The notes under the pieces were generated by a model that saw only the letters and a list, made by a program, of their open reading frames with translations, was not told the origin of the DNA and searched no databases. Shown piece after piece: positions 1 to 10,131 of a stretch of DNA of 64,000 nt. The stretch comes from Pogona vitticeps (taxonomy: Eukaryota; Chordata; Lepidosauria; Squamata; Agamidae), in contig NC_135787.1 in assembly GCF_051106095.1 (NCBI RefSeq), forward strand, positions 171,887,001 through 171,951,000, written 5' to 3'. Numbering within the stretch: the first letter of the stretch is position 1; each line of letters starts with the position of its first letter. The position numbers and the translations under genes were made by a program.

Positions 1-703
1 CAGCCAGTGTTTTTCAGCTTTCAACGCAGCATGGCTATTCCAGCATGTACAATACACCTCAATGGAAGCAAGTGGTTTCTCACTGCCAAACGTTTTCCTG
101 GAAAGTACTACATTTACTTGTTTACAGATTGCCTGTGTTTTCCAGGGTGTCTGCCAGACAATCTTAAATACACCCATGTAATCCATTCAGCAAGGCAAAT
201 GCTATCTAGTGCAATAAACCTCTCATACAGTGTACAATATGTTTCTGAGAAAAGTAGATAGATTCCAAAGATACATATCCACTTCCTCTCATCAGCAATC
301 TTCACATAGCCCTTCATTTAAATCAACAAAAATGCTATTAAAAATAATTATTTGAACTCAGATGTGTGGAACAGGACTGGCAGAAATAGGGATTTTTTTA
401 AAATCCTTCCTCTCTGGGCGGTCCCTGCAGTCTCCTGAATATACTACATGGGGTCTGGAAACCTTACTGAATGGGATGCCAAGAGGAGGAAACCATGGAA
501 GTGTCTCCATTCAACGTCCAGAAATCCATCCTTCTTCCCCGTCCAGCAGCCTACCCCATTCAACAGATTTCTTTCATTTTCTGTACAGCAACCAGGAGGC
601 TAGCTGCAGGGCCTGCCAAGATGCACACAACTAAATCTGGATCTAATCCTCAAAGTTTCTGATAAATACCAAATATGGTATACCACTTCTTTAATTACAT
701 CTA

Positions 704-1123
704 CAGTGGTGCCTCGCATTACGATGTTAATTCGTTCCAGCGAAATTGCTGTAGAACGAAAACATTGTAAAGCGAAATTTAAAAGCCCATAGAAACGCAT
801 TAAAACCTGTTTAATGCGTTCCGATGGGCTTACAACTCACTGTCCAGCGAAGATCCTCCATAGGACGGCCATTTTCACTGCCTGTCTTGCAAGGAATCCG
901 TCCCTAAACACAGCAGGGAGCCATTTTATTTACCCGGCGGCCATTTTGAAACCGCCGATCAGCTGTTGGAAAATCGTTGTTTTGCGAAGAATTGCTTCCC
1001 GAAGCAGGGAACTGATCATTGCAAAGCGAAATGCCCCTGTAGGAATTGTTTTGCGATTGCAAAAAGTTCATCGTAATGCGATTTCGTCGTTAAAGGAAGC
1101 GATCATAATGCTAGGCTCCACTG
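704..1123. mobile_element. Tigger/Tc1-mariner-like MITE with TA duplication
   Basis: It begins CAGTGGTGCCTCGCATTACG and ends with the near-complement (CGTAATGCGATT... to GGCTCCACTG). TA flanks both ends (702-703 and 1124-1125). It has no transposase, is internally palindromic and matches the style of other Tigger-like ends in the window. Confidence 0.75.
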
Positions 1124-1545
1124 TACTATGTAACCGTGTTACCCACATTACAGCCAAATTATGAAGAATTATAGTTTTAATTACTCCATAATCCAAAACC
1201 TGAGTAGGCTACTTTACTTTGTAGAGCAATAGGATATGCCTACAAACTGACTCAACTCTACTATACACATGAGCAAGAACAGTTTTAAAGACTAGGATCC
1301 TACTGAAATTCTGCAAGAAAGCCTCACGAATGGAACAACACAGGCTCAGGCCACCTGTGCAAAATGTTGTCTTTATGCAAACAATACTTCTCCATGGGAG
1401 CCCTCTGCTTATATTAGTGCATGGAGATACTTGGTGCCTATTTGCATAAGCAGCACAAATGTCAAACTGCCTGCACTGAAGTCTGCTGCACAAGCAGCTC
1501 AACTGAACAAGATCCTGCCAGAATGCTACCTGATATGCGCTGGAT

Positions 1546-1672
1546 AGTTCAGTGGCTTAGATATGTATTTGGCTGTGGAGCCAGATGTTGGGAGTTCAAT
1601 TCTCCACTGCTTCCCTGATGGGAGCTAGACTTGATAATCCATAGCGTCCCTTCCAGCTCTGCAGTTCTAAGT
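1546..1672 (+). mobile_element. tRNA-headed SINE with CR1-like tail
   Basis: The tRNA-like head (GTGGCTTAGATATGTATTTG, then GTTGGGAGTTCAATTC, a B-box-like segment) is followed by GATAATCCATAGCGTCCC and TTCCAGCTCTGCAGTTCTAA, a tail resembling the CR1 3' end. Further copies lie at 9397, 20826, 22547 and 52318. Confidence 0.75.
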
Positions 1673-2158
1673 TGATGATTTATCATGAAGCTCCTCTCTG
1701 CACCTTCCACAAGACAGTGTTGCGGCACTGTCTTCTTGTTCTACAGGTCCTGGTAAATACGCATCCCATGCTCAATTTGGCATTAAGCCAAGAAAAGTCC
1801 TTGCTAGACATATTTGATCATGACTGAAACTCTGAGTTAAGCACAAAAGATCTTATCTTTTCTGCCTGAGACAGATGCACAGTGACAGTGCTTCCATGTA
1901 TTTATTTAACCCATCGACGCTGGTTCATGTGTGCCTATCCAACTCTTGATGACTTGCACATCAACAATTTTCAGCGATCACACAATAAAAGCAGAATTTT
2001 CATAACACGAATTTTAACTGATTCTCACATTCACCTGTTAGTCTTGAGATTTTGACTAGATCTGATGAGAACAAATGATGTCCATGCATTATGAACCAGT
2101 TCAAAGGGTGTAAAGGCCACAAGGCAAATTCTCCAGTTCATTTCAACAGACCTCTTAT

Positions 2159-2216
2159 AGGGGCTAGACTAGATGATCCATAGGGTGCCTCCCAGCTCTG
2201 CAGTTCTAAAATGATG
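2159..2216 (+). mobile_element. CR1-tailed SINE fragment
   Basis: Only the tail half is present (GGGCTAGACTAGATGATCCA and CCCAGCTCTGCAGTTCTAAA). Confidence 0.6.
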
Positions 2217-2379
2217 ATGATGACGAACTTGGTACACAAATGACACAAAGCTCCTTTCAATTTCTCCCACACAAACAGCATGGCAGCAATACCTGGTGGA
2301 CTGCCTATAAAACTACCGCCAAAGTATCAGCTAAGCAATGATATCCAAAGCCATACCAGCAATTTCATAAGATACTTAC

Positions 2380-2461
2380 TAAATGCTTCCTCTGTGAGCT
2401 CCTCACTAAGGCCATCTGCTGTGGTAACTGCTCCTCCAATACCCTTTTCTCCCTTCATGGC
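2380..2461 (-). CDS. NFYB: NFYB coding exon: start of C-terminal region
   Basis: The 82-nt exon lies after a ttttccccag acceptor and ends in phase 1 before GTAAGT. It encodes [20 protein letters not shown] followed by ELTEEAF. Human has GGTVTATDG here, so Thr-to-Ala and Ala-Thr-to-Thr-Ala changes are visible, as expected for the less constrained region after the fold. The split codon (A + two bases) should continue as Thr of human TNQLP in an exon not present in this window. Confidence 0.95.
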
Positions 2462-5400
2462 CTGGGGAAAAAGCATAATAATAATTTGTATTGCAGATAC
2501 AAACATCTGAAATTGCTAAAATCCAGTTGCATCGATTTTGGAATAGCTATCTGGGTTCAAAGCAGCATGTTTTTCAACAGAGGCTTTTAAGAATTCTGTA
2601 ATTACACATATTTGTACACTAAGAATTAGTGTTGATTTGTGCCAAGTCCTTCCAGTTGTTTCTTTCTGCACGTGTGATATAGCCCATTAAGATGGGACGG
2701 AACCACTGTCAACACACGCCATATATACACATTGAAACTCACTCCAAAGGCAACATCATCCTTAACAGAGTGAGGAGGAGGAACAGGCAGAGATGGGTCA
2801 TTCTGGTACTACAAGGAACTAATGGCCACTTGCCTATGCACCACTCAACCCTAACCTCCACTCTACAGTAAGAAGGCAAGCAAGCTACAGCAACGAGGAA
2901 GAGCAACCACAGCCTCCTGATCCTCCATACTGCATCTCATATTTCCATAATGCCCAGAATGCTACATGATGAAGATGAAGATATGTAAACAGATGTACTG
3001 ATCCCAACAGCCCTCAGAAGGTGGACTTTTGGATGTGAGTACAGGGCCTTATAAGAAAACTCAGTTGAACACTCTTACAGAGCTCCCAGAACCACATCTT
3101 ATCACGATTCCTGATTGTGGGAGCTCTGCAACCGCATTTGGTGACATATACTTACATCTTCTTCTTAAGCCTTTATGTTCACTATCTGAAGATCTGGCTT
3201 ATAGGGGGCTGATTGCTGTGGGTGAATGTATTTCACGCATCCCTATCATGTACAGCAGTTTACATGTTTTCAGGCATAATGCCCAAGTAGAGTTTAACTC
3301 GTGATGGGATGGCAGATGAAAAGAACAGCAGAAAGCCCCTTTATAAGAGGGCAAGTGGGTAACAGCTGTTGCTTCTGTCTTGTAATTTGTTCAGCTTCTC
3401 AGCCATGACAAACACAGAAACAGCTACAATGCAGATATGAATTTAATTATAGATCTAAACTACAGTAATAAAATATAGATGGCAGATTGTCAGATACACT
3501 ATCTCTATTTGCATTTCTCTTAATGTTCACTCACCCAGACTCTTATACAAGAAATAATACAAATATAATCAAATTAAAAAAGAAAAGTTCCTGGAAATTG
3601 TTGCAAATGAGAAAAATTATTACAAACCTCTCTGAATTTCTGAAGATACAACTTTAAAGGTTCAACATAGCTGTCGAATCCCAGGGTGGACATAGCAAAG
3701 AGAATATCTTCCCCATTTATAGTCTTCCGTTTTTCTTGATGACACCTCTCACTTGCTTCTGATGTTATAAAGCTGATGAATTCACTTACACACTCTTGAA
3801 CACACTCCTTTGCATCTTTAGCAATCTAAAAATATATGTTTTATATATGGTAAGTCAATACTGTCTCTGAATTCCATCTGAATACATCAAGTACATCCTA
3901 GAAAGATTATCAAAACAATTAAACATTTTCAGATAATTAGTCAGAACAAAAAGGTGAACAAATGAGATGTAAAATTATTCAATTAATCATTCCAATTTAT
4001 CAAAAATATTTATTAGCTTTTGTTCTACATAAGAAGCTACAAATAAAAACCCACTACTATTTATTCAGAAAAATGGAAGCTCATGCATGCTAAGCAAAAT
4101 TTCTTTTCTGGACAAGATGAAGATAAGGAGAACTACATCAGCAAGATGTATTTGCTGTTCCCAGCATACCATAGCACCTGAAGCATCTGTCCACATTTTG
4201 TCTTAAGGGGCCACTGAATGGAACCTAAAAACCCATTGTTTTCAAAAATATTACAAAATCCAAGCTTCTGGATCATCCATATGAAATGTATAATGCTAGA
4301 AAATATTTCAAAATATTACCTTCCCTGTGGGAGGTATAGCATTTTTCATTATCCTTGCCACATTTGCAATTGGAAGGTATATATCTTGTTCTCGAAAACT
4401 CTCTTTCGAGCCATTTGTGTCTTCATGATCATTCATGCTGTCCTCTGTATCTAAAAAAACACAAACAAATATTAGTTGCATATGCTGATAGATCTATACA
4501 GTGGTGCCTCGCAAGACAAAATTAATCCATTCTGTGGTTAATGCCTTCTAGTGAACATTTCGTCTTGCAAAACATGTTTTTCTATAGGAATGCATTGAAA
4601 TTTAATTAATTTTCCTATGGGGAAAAAAGTCAGACCCCCCCCCAAAAAGTCAGCAAAAAGTACAGTAGATTGAGCCCCGTTCCTCACAGTGCCTTTGTAG
4701 CCCCGGAACACCCGGAAAAAAAGTGCCAAACAGCTGAGAGTCGGCAACCATCAGGGAGGTGGCAGCCATTTGGTGGTAGTCTCTGCTCCTGCCCCCCCCC
4801 GGCCTCTCAGCTGATCGGTGGTGGGTCTAAGAGGCTTCCTGGGGCTTGCTTAGCACAGAAAAAGGCAGGGGAAAAAGCAGGAAATTCAAACATGGTGCTT
4901 TCCTCCTGCCTTTTTATGTGCCGGGCAAGCCCCGGGAGGCTTCTGAAAGCTCCGCTTTGCCACGCCCCCCCTTGTAGCCAGCGCCAGTTTCAGAGGTCCC
5001 CCGCCATTCTGGGTTACTTAGGTTACTGCTGCTTTGGTCTGGATCTCATTATTTATGTCTTTGTGGACTGGGTGGGTACCCTGTTTCCCCGAAAATAAGA
5101 TATAACCAGAAAATAAGTCCTAGTATGATTTTTCAGGATGCTCATAATATAAGCCCTACCCCCAAAATAAGCCCTAGTTAAGTGAAACCCTGCCTCCACC
5201 ATTGTGCAGCAACCAGAAGATGACATGTAAAATAAAACATCCCCTGAAAATAAGCCCTAATGCGTTTTTGGAGCAAAAATTAATATAAGACCATGTCTTA
5301 TTTTTGGGGAAAGACGGTAGTTGTGCTTTTAATTGCTGTTAGCTGCCCAAAGCAATGATTAGGTATTAGATGGGCAGGAGATGAATGAATGAATGAATGA

Positions 5401-8222
5401 ATGAATGAATGAATGAATGAATGAATGAATGAATGAATGAATGAATGAATGAATGAATATCTTCACTTAAAGTTTCAACAGGGACATTGAACATGCTGTC
5501 TTCAACAATGGCTATGCTGGTCAGAACTCATGGAGTACAATCCAACAACATACACAGGGCCACAAGCTGCTCAAATTTAAATAGTGCAAGATTTCTTGTC
5601 TCAAACTGATTACATTTCTCTCCCAAAAATGAACAAACATCAATACAAACTAGAGGGCCACATCAAACCCATAGCAATGAAATATGAAACCACAGCATCC
5701 AATTCAAATATTTTTCAGTCCAAGTACCTTGGGCACATCATGAGAAGACAGGATTCTCTGGAAAAGACTACAATGCTGGGAAAGGTGGAAGGCAGCACGA
5801 AAAGAGGAAGACCAAACACAAGATGGATTGACTCCCTAAAAGAAGCCAAAGGCTTGAGTTTACAGGAGCTCATCAGGGTTGTTGAGGACAGGACATTGGA
5901 GAGCTCTTATTCACAGGGTCGCCATAAGTCAGAAGTGACTTGACAGCACATAACAAACTTTACTTCCAGCTACGTGCCCTAAATAAAACTTTAAATTTTA
6001 CTTTAAGTAAGCACAATGAAAGCGGACATAAGCTATGGAACATTCCATTCAGGATGACTTAAACAATTAATGTTTCTACTCCTCCAAATGGAGATGGGGT
6101 AGACTCAATGAGCAAAAAGCAGATTGGTCAATCGTAGACCATGGACAATGCATGGAACAGTGCATGAGCCAGAGATGTTTGGAGGGGAACACTGCATATA
6201 CACTAATGCTGCAAGCCTTCATACCAAGAAAAGGAGTTAGAACCTTTTCGAAAAAGTTCCATAGGATATAAAGAGTGTAACTGAAACCTTATGGAATGAA
6301 AACAGGTATGGTACTCTGGGCACAAACTCTACAGATAGAACAGAGAAGGGCATACAGTGGGGTCTCTACTTAAGAACTTAATCCGTATTGGATGGTGGTT
6401 CTCAAGTTGAAAAGTTCTTATGTTGAATCTGCATTTCCCATAGGAATGCATTGAAAACCATTTAATCCGTATCTGCTCTTTTCCATCCATAGAAACTACA
6501 GTGGAACCTCTACTTAAGAACTTAATCCGTTTTGGAATGGTGTTCTTAAGTTGAAACGTTCTTAAGTTGAAGCAAAATTTCCCATAGGAATGGACTGAAA
6601 ACCAATTAATCCGTTCTGGCTGTTTTTTTGTTATGTAGAGGTGCATTCGTACACTGAAGCATTAGTTCCCATAGGAACTAATGCAAAGCTGGTTAATACA
6701 TACTCTACCACTAGGGGGAGAATTTTTTTTTAACCTAAGATGACCTAAGGTTAAAAAAAGAGCAGGAAAGGTTTTTTTTTCCTGTTCTTATCTTGGATTT
6801 CTGTTCTGAAGTAGAAGCAAAATTTAGCAAATGGAGCTGTTCTTAAATTGGATTGTTCTTAAGTAGAGACGTTCTTAAGTAGAGACCCCACTGTACTAGA
6901 GATAGCGTCACTCTGTACAGTTAAATAAACAAGAAATCTTAAAAGGGCAGACTCATGCACAGAATCACCATGCATGTCAATGCCACAACTGAACAGTACT
7001 TTTAAACTGGAGACATATTGTTGGCCCCTTGACCAAGACAGTCAGGGTGATGATCTTGAGTTGGAGGATACATGCTGGGAGGCACCCAGACAACAAAGTC
7101 TGTCTAATGAATGACTTCAATTACTCCAATACACAAATGGGGTAAATTAGTGCTCCAGCATAAAGCAGTGTAATTTACACCACCACCCCAACTAATGTAC
7201 CAAAGTTAATCACAGAACTAACCAGAGGTGAAGTGATGGACTTAATCTGAACTAGATAAAGTTGCAGAACCTGGTGAAAGATTTAACTATCTGGAAACAG
7301 AAACCACAATGCCACCAAATTCAACATACCTGCAGGCAGATAACTATAGCAGAAGAACCGTCTCCAAAATTAAGAGGCTGGCAAAAAGGAAGTTGAAAGA
7401 CAAACTCAAGAGAGCCAAATGCTAAGGGTTATTCTAAACCATGACAACAAATACTTGTCAGAATGAATTTGGAAGGTCAGGAAAAGTAGCACAAAGTCCA
7501 AAATGATACCAATGTAATTAATGAGCAAGGTAAGCAATTAATAATAATAATGATACTTGAGTGCCATCAAGTCAATTTCAGCTTATGGTGACCCTTTCCA
7601 CGATTATCTATTACACAGAAGTGGTTTGCTACTCCTTCTATGGGCTAATGGAGGCAAAAAGGCTTCTTGTAGAAAACAAAAATGCACAGATGGAAAACCA
7701 TTACAGGCAGAAAAGAGATTCTGACAGTATCCTACTGGTAGGACACATCTGGTCACAATCCAGAGCTACCTTCCAATCTTATGATTTAGTCTCCTGTTAC
7801 ATACGTGAGTTCACTACAGCATCTTGACAGATCTCAAAATGTTGGCTCATCTCCTATAGGCAACATTCCCTCTAATTTTCAACCCTGCTAGGTGGAGCTC
7901 TGCCTCTTTCTTGCAACTTCACTCCTGTGTGCACTACCCCCGCATAGGGTTCTGTCAAAACCAGAACCCAAGGGGCTGAAAATGATTGCTGTCAGTGCGC
8001 GGAGGAGGACAGAGTCGCTTGCACAGCTGTGCATCTTAGAGGGAAACTTGCCTATAGATCTCCAAACCCAAACCCCAGTGAAAAAGTAGCTGTAAGGACT
8101 AACATGGTTTGCACCAATAATTACCTACCATCATGAGGCTGTATCACATAGTGACTACCACCTATGTAATCTCCAGCAATTCCCAGCTGAGAAGCATCTG
8201 TTGTAGAGCTATCACCGTCCAT
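2380..8222 (-). CDS. NFYB: NF-YB, CCAAT-binding transcription factor subunit B (four exons, 3' end outside window)
   Basis: NF-YB pairs through its histone fold with NF-YC; the dimer recruits NF-YA and binds CCAAT boxes in promoters in the nucleus. Four minus-strand blocks with consensus splice sites (8129-8222, 4320-4450, 3628-3825, 2380-2461) join without any frame break and translate to a protein I recognise as close to vertebrate NF-YB from [12 protein letters not shown] to SEELTEEAF. It covers the acidic N-terminus, the complete histone fold and the start of the C-terminal region. The remaining residues (human TNQLPAGL... to the C-terminus) were not found down to base 1, so the last exon(s) lie left of the window. 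Human protein starts MTMDGD; no exon supplying the extra MT was found, so the ATG at 8222-8220 is taken as start. Orientation relative to TXNRD1 matches other amniotes. Confidence 0.96.
2462..3627 (-). other. NFYB: NFYB intron, no named element
   Basis: This intron lies between the 198-nt and 82-nt exons. It contains an 91-codon plus-strand open frame at 3029-3304 with no recognisable protein signature. I see no clear repeat family in it. Confidence 0.6.
3628..3825 (-). CDS. NFYB: NFYB coding exon: core histone fold
   Basis: The 198-nt, 66-codon exon is phase 0 at both ends (acceptor tttttag, donor GTTTGT). It encodes [19 protein letters not shown], then [40 protein letters not shown] and YLQKFRE. 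This is the long helix 2, loop 2 and helix 3 of the histone fold, which contact NF-YC, NF-YA and the DNA backbone. It looks identical to the vertebrate consensus as I know it, which implies strong purifying selection. Key visible features are the [19 protein letters not shown] dimer helix and the conserved Cys residues. Confidence 0.97.
4320..4450 (-). CDS. NFYB: NFYB coding exon: linker and first histone-fold helix
   Basis: The 131-nt exon is flanked by a tttttttag acceptor (4452-4451) and a GTAATA donor, phase 1 to phase 0. It encodes [20 protein letters not shown], then [20 protein letters not shown] and [22 protein letters not shown] is helix 1 and loop 1 of the histone fold. The residue after NAIP is Pro (CCC) where human NF-YB has Gln; fungal Hap3 proteins also have Pro in this loop, so it is probably tolerated. 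A Tigger-like MITE begins at 4499, only 47 bp beyond the acceptor. Confidence 0.96.
4499..4790. mobile_element. Tigger-like MITE, right end unclear
   Basis: It begins CAGTGGTGCCTCGCAAGAC after a TA at 4497-4498, with an internal complement of its start (GTCTTGCAAAAC near 4562-4573). A matching right terminus was not found. The start lies 47 bp from the acceptor of the NFYB exon at 4450. Confidence 0.6.
5035..5380 (+). mobile_element. L2-type LINE 3' end, split by a MITE
   Basis: TTTAATTGCTGTTAGCTGCC and the TTAGATGGGCAGG motif, followed by a TGAA array, resemble the 3' ends of the L2 copies at 36-39 and 54-55 kb. The piece is interrupted by the MITE at 5079-5317. Confidence 0.5.
5079..5317. 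mobile_element. MITE with GAAAATAAG ends and TA duplication
   Basis: The terminal inverted repeats are CCCTGTTTCCCCGAAAATAA at the left and the complement of CCGTCTTTCCCCAAAAATAA at the right, flanked by TA at 5077-5078 and 5318-5319. It is 239 bp, non-coding, and contains repeated AAATAAGCCCTA motifs. Confidence 0.75.
5381..5458. repeat. (TGAA)n microsatellite
   Basis: About 19 near-perfect tetranucleotide repeats lie directly after an L2-like 3' end, which is typical of LINE tail expansion. Confidence 0.95.
5690..5955 (+). mobile_element. RTE-type LINE 3' end
   Basis: The translation reads [40 protein letters not shown] and [17 protein letters not shown], the conserved C-terminus of RTE-clade ORFs but distinct from BovB. 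It ends GTCGCCATAAGTCAGAAGTG and ACTTGACAGCACATAAC, the same tail seen on two SINE families here. It is truncated at the 5' end. Confidence 0.75.
6355..6893. mobile_element. Tigger-like MITE with perfect long inverted ends
   Basis: Both ends read CAGTGGGGTCTCTACTTAAG on opposite strands, continuing identically for three more bases, and are flanked by TA (6353-6354 and 6894-6895). The internal order matches the copy at 37907-38421. A second, related element is inserted at 6499. Confidence 0.85.
6499..6676. mobile_element. Related MITE nested inside the 6355-6893 element
   Basis: A second start, CAGTGGAACCTCTACTTAAG, interrupts the outer element directly after ACTA. The outer sequence resumes near CTAATGCAAAGC, as in the intact copy at 38.05 kb. 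The right end of the inner element is degraded. Confidence 0.6.
7555..7660 (-). mobile_element. SINE 3' fragment (RTE-tailed type)
   Basis: GCCATCAAGTCAATTTCAGC and the following TATGGTGACCC match the complement of the tail of the SINE at 35716-35955. Confidence 0.55.
7861..8050. mobile_element. hAT-type MITE, 190 bp
   Basis: The ends CAACATTCCCTCTAA and TTAGAGGGAAACTTG are inverted repeats, and the flanks are 8-bp target duplications (CCTATAGG and CCTATAGA, 7 of 8 identical). It is non-coding. Confidence 0.75.
8129..8222 (-). CDS. NFYB: NFYB coding exon with start codon
   Basis: The 94-nt exon begins exactly at ATG after a ttattccag acceptor and ends in phase 1 before GTAGGT. It encodes 31 residues ([20 protein letters not shown], then [11 protein letters not shown]), the flexible N-terminus of NF-YB that precedes the histone fold. 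The first base of the next codon (G) is completed by the exon at 4450. A 190-bp hAT-type MITE (7861-8050) sits 79 bp into the downstream intron. Confidence 0.95.
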
Positions 8223-9396
8223 CTGGAATAAAAACATTAGTTTATATTACACATAATCACAAATAATTAGTATAGTCTGAATAAGGAATTAAATGACAGA
8301 TAGCCAAGATTAAGCAAAGTGCAAGTGTTACAGAACTGTAATATTATTTATATGTCTATAGCTGATGTATATGTTAAGATCCAAATTAAATACTGTATAA
8401 ATTTTGTTTTTGAAGGGTGCAATGTTTAGTAAAGTGGAGTAGAATTCTGAAAAGTTTTTATCTTTATCTGTCATCCAGAAAACTTTCTTAACCTGGCACC
8501 CTCTAGATGTGTTTGCTTTAGTAATTAAATGTGATGTACTCCACCACATCTGTAGGACATCAGGCTGCAAAAGGCAAATTTAGTGAGAAAAACAGCCTAT
8601 TTTACTCCATTTTCCAACTCTCTCTCCACAGATTTAAGAGAACAACCAATTTCACATTATCCACACAAGAACTGTAAGATACATACCAATTATTGCACTT
8701 AAAAAGCATATATACCAGCTAAATTATCCTGAATAATTACTTCTGAAAATACTATGTTCTGTACAATGAAGCTCATTATTTATGAAGTCACAAGAATTCT
8801 TCAGAAAAACAGTCTATTTCCCTTTTAAATATTAACTTGCTGGACTGACCTCTTTCCTACTTTAGCGCTGCTTCAGGATAAGCATGAGGTCAAAATAAAA
8901 ACTGTGGCACAAGTTTCATAACTAAGAATAGTAAGAACTTTGCAATTATTTCAAAGAGTTTACTATTGAAATCTCATTATAGGACCCAAGCTCAGCATTC
9001 AAGTTCTCATGTCCTATGTGATATTATTTTAATTTGCTCTGTAGCATTCTGTTAACACTATGACAATCCTACACTAGAACTCAATAGAAAGAACTGAGCA
9101 TTGTAGACAGGTTTAGCAAATGTTACCTGCACTTCTGGTTCACTTTTAAAATTTATACATAACACCATTTATTACAGTATCTGCACATGCTAAAGTTTAA
9201 GCTATAACTGATAAAACTGCATATATTTTATCACATTTGGCTGTGTATAAAGCCACAAGGATTCATTTCTATAAATAAGTAATATTTTAAATAATTTATC
9301 TCATCAAAATTTTAAGGATACACTATTCTTTCGAATAATTATTTTGCTTTCTACAAGCCACTGTAGCCAATATAATAATAACAACAGAAAGTGCAG

Positions 9397-9521
9397 ATCT
9401 GAAAGAGATGGATCATCTCCAACCCCTGTCAAGGAGGTACAGTGGGGAATGGAACTTCCAATCTCTGGTTCTGCAGTCAGATACCTAAACCATTGAGCTA
9501 TACAGCAGTTCTATTCCGTTC
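9397..9521 (-). mobile_element. tRNA-headed SINE with CR1-like tail
   Basis: The minus strand carries the tRNA-like head (AGCTCAATGGTTTAGGTATC) and the GGTTGGAGATGATCCATC tail seen in the other copies. It lies in the NFYB 5' intron. Confidence 0.65.
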
Positions 9522-9790
9522 CTTTATCACAAATAACTATACAGTAGTTATATGTCACCATTCTACAGTGACTAAATCTTTATCCTAGGAAACTATCCTA
9601 GAAAAAAATTATTCACAGACAGGATTCCTCAATAATTTTTTCCAGATTCTAGTCCATAATGTAACAAAAATATATGTTTCCAGGGAGCTAGTTCAGGTTT
9701 ATTGACCCGAACCTGAGGAAAATTATAACATGCTATAAGTTTCACTGTAATTAGCCATGGTTACCTATTGTTCACTTAAGCTTGCACTCA

Positions 9791-10131
9791 TAAGGTAAAG
9801 GTTCCCCTTGACATTTAGTCCAGTTGTGTCCGACTCTAGGGCGCAGTGCTCATCCCTGTCTCTAAGCTGTAGTAGAGCCAGTGTTTATCCGTAGAGAGTT
9901 TCCGTGGTCACGTGGCCAGCACAACTAGACACGGAACGCTGTTACCTTCCCACCGTGGTGCTACCTATTTATCTACTCGCATTTACGTGCTTTCAAACTG
10001 TTAGGTTGGCAGGAGCTGGGACAAACGACGGGAGCTCACTCCGTCGCGTGGATTCAATCTTACGACTGCTGGTCGTCTGACCTTGCAGCACAGAGGCTTC
10101 TGTGATTTAACCCACAGCGCCACCATGTCCC
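9791..10131 (-). mobile_element. Long squamate SINE (about 340 bp), BovB-type tail
   Basis: This is the complement of the element at 33802-34140. It reads GGGACATGGTGGCGCTGTGG at its head and ends with GAGTCGGACACAACTGGAC and GGGGAACCTTTACC. The head is tRNA-like and the tail resembles the BovB 3' end. Confidence 0.8.

Larger units (their letters stand above)
1..2379 (-). other. NFYB: NFYB intron after the 2380-2461 exon (continues left)
   Basis: No coding block matching the C-terminal residues of NF-YB was seen here. The stretch holds a Tigger-like MITE (704-1123), a tRNA-headed SINE (1546-1672) and a CR1-like SINE tail (2159-2216). Bases 1-700 and 1675-2150 show no feature I can name. Confidence 0.7.
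4451..8128 (-). other. NFYB: NFYB intron with many transposon insertions
   Basis: This 3.7-kb intron holds a Tigger-like MITE start (4499), an L2 tail with an inserted MITE (about 5035-5380), a TGAA microsatellite, an RTE 3' end (5690-5955), a nested Tigger-like MITE pair (6355-6893), a SINE tail fragment (7555-7660) and a hAT MITE (7861-8050). Bases 6900-7550 contain no feature I can name with confidence. Confidence 0.7.

Noticed and set aside
1-2379. The last NFYB coding exon
   Set aside because: I searched the minus strand for residues TNQLPAGL to the C-terminus and found no match, so it is presumed outside the window.
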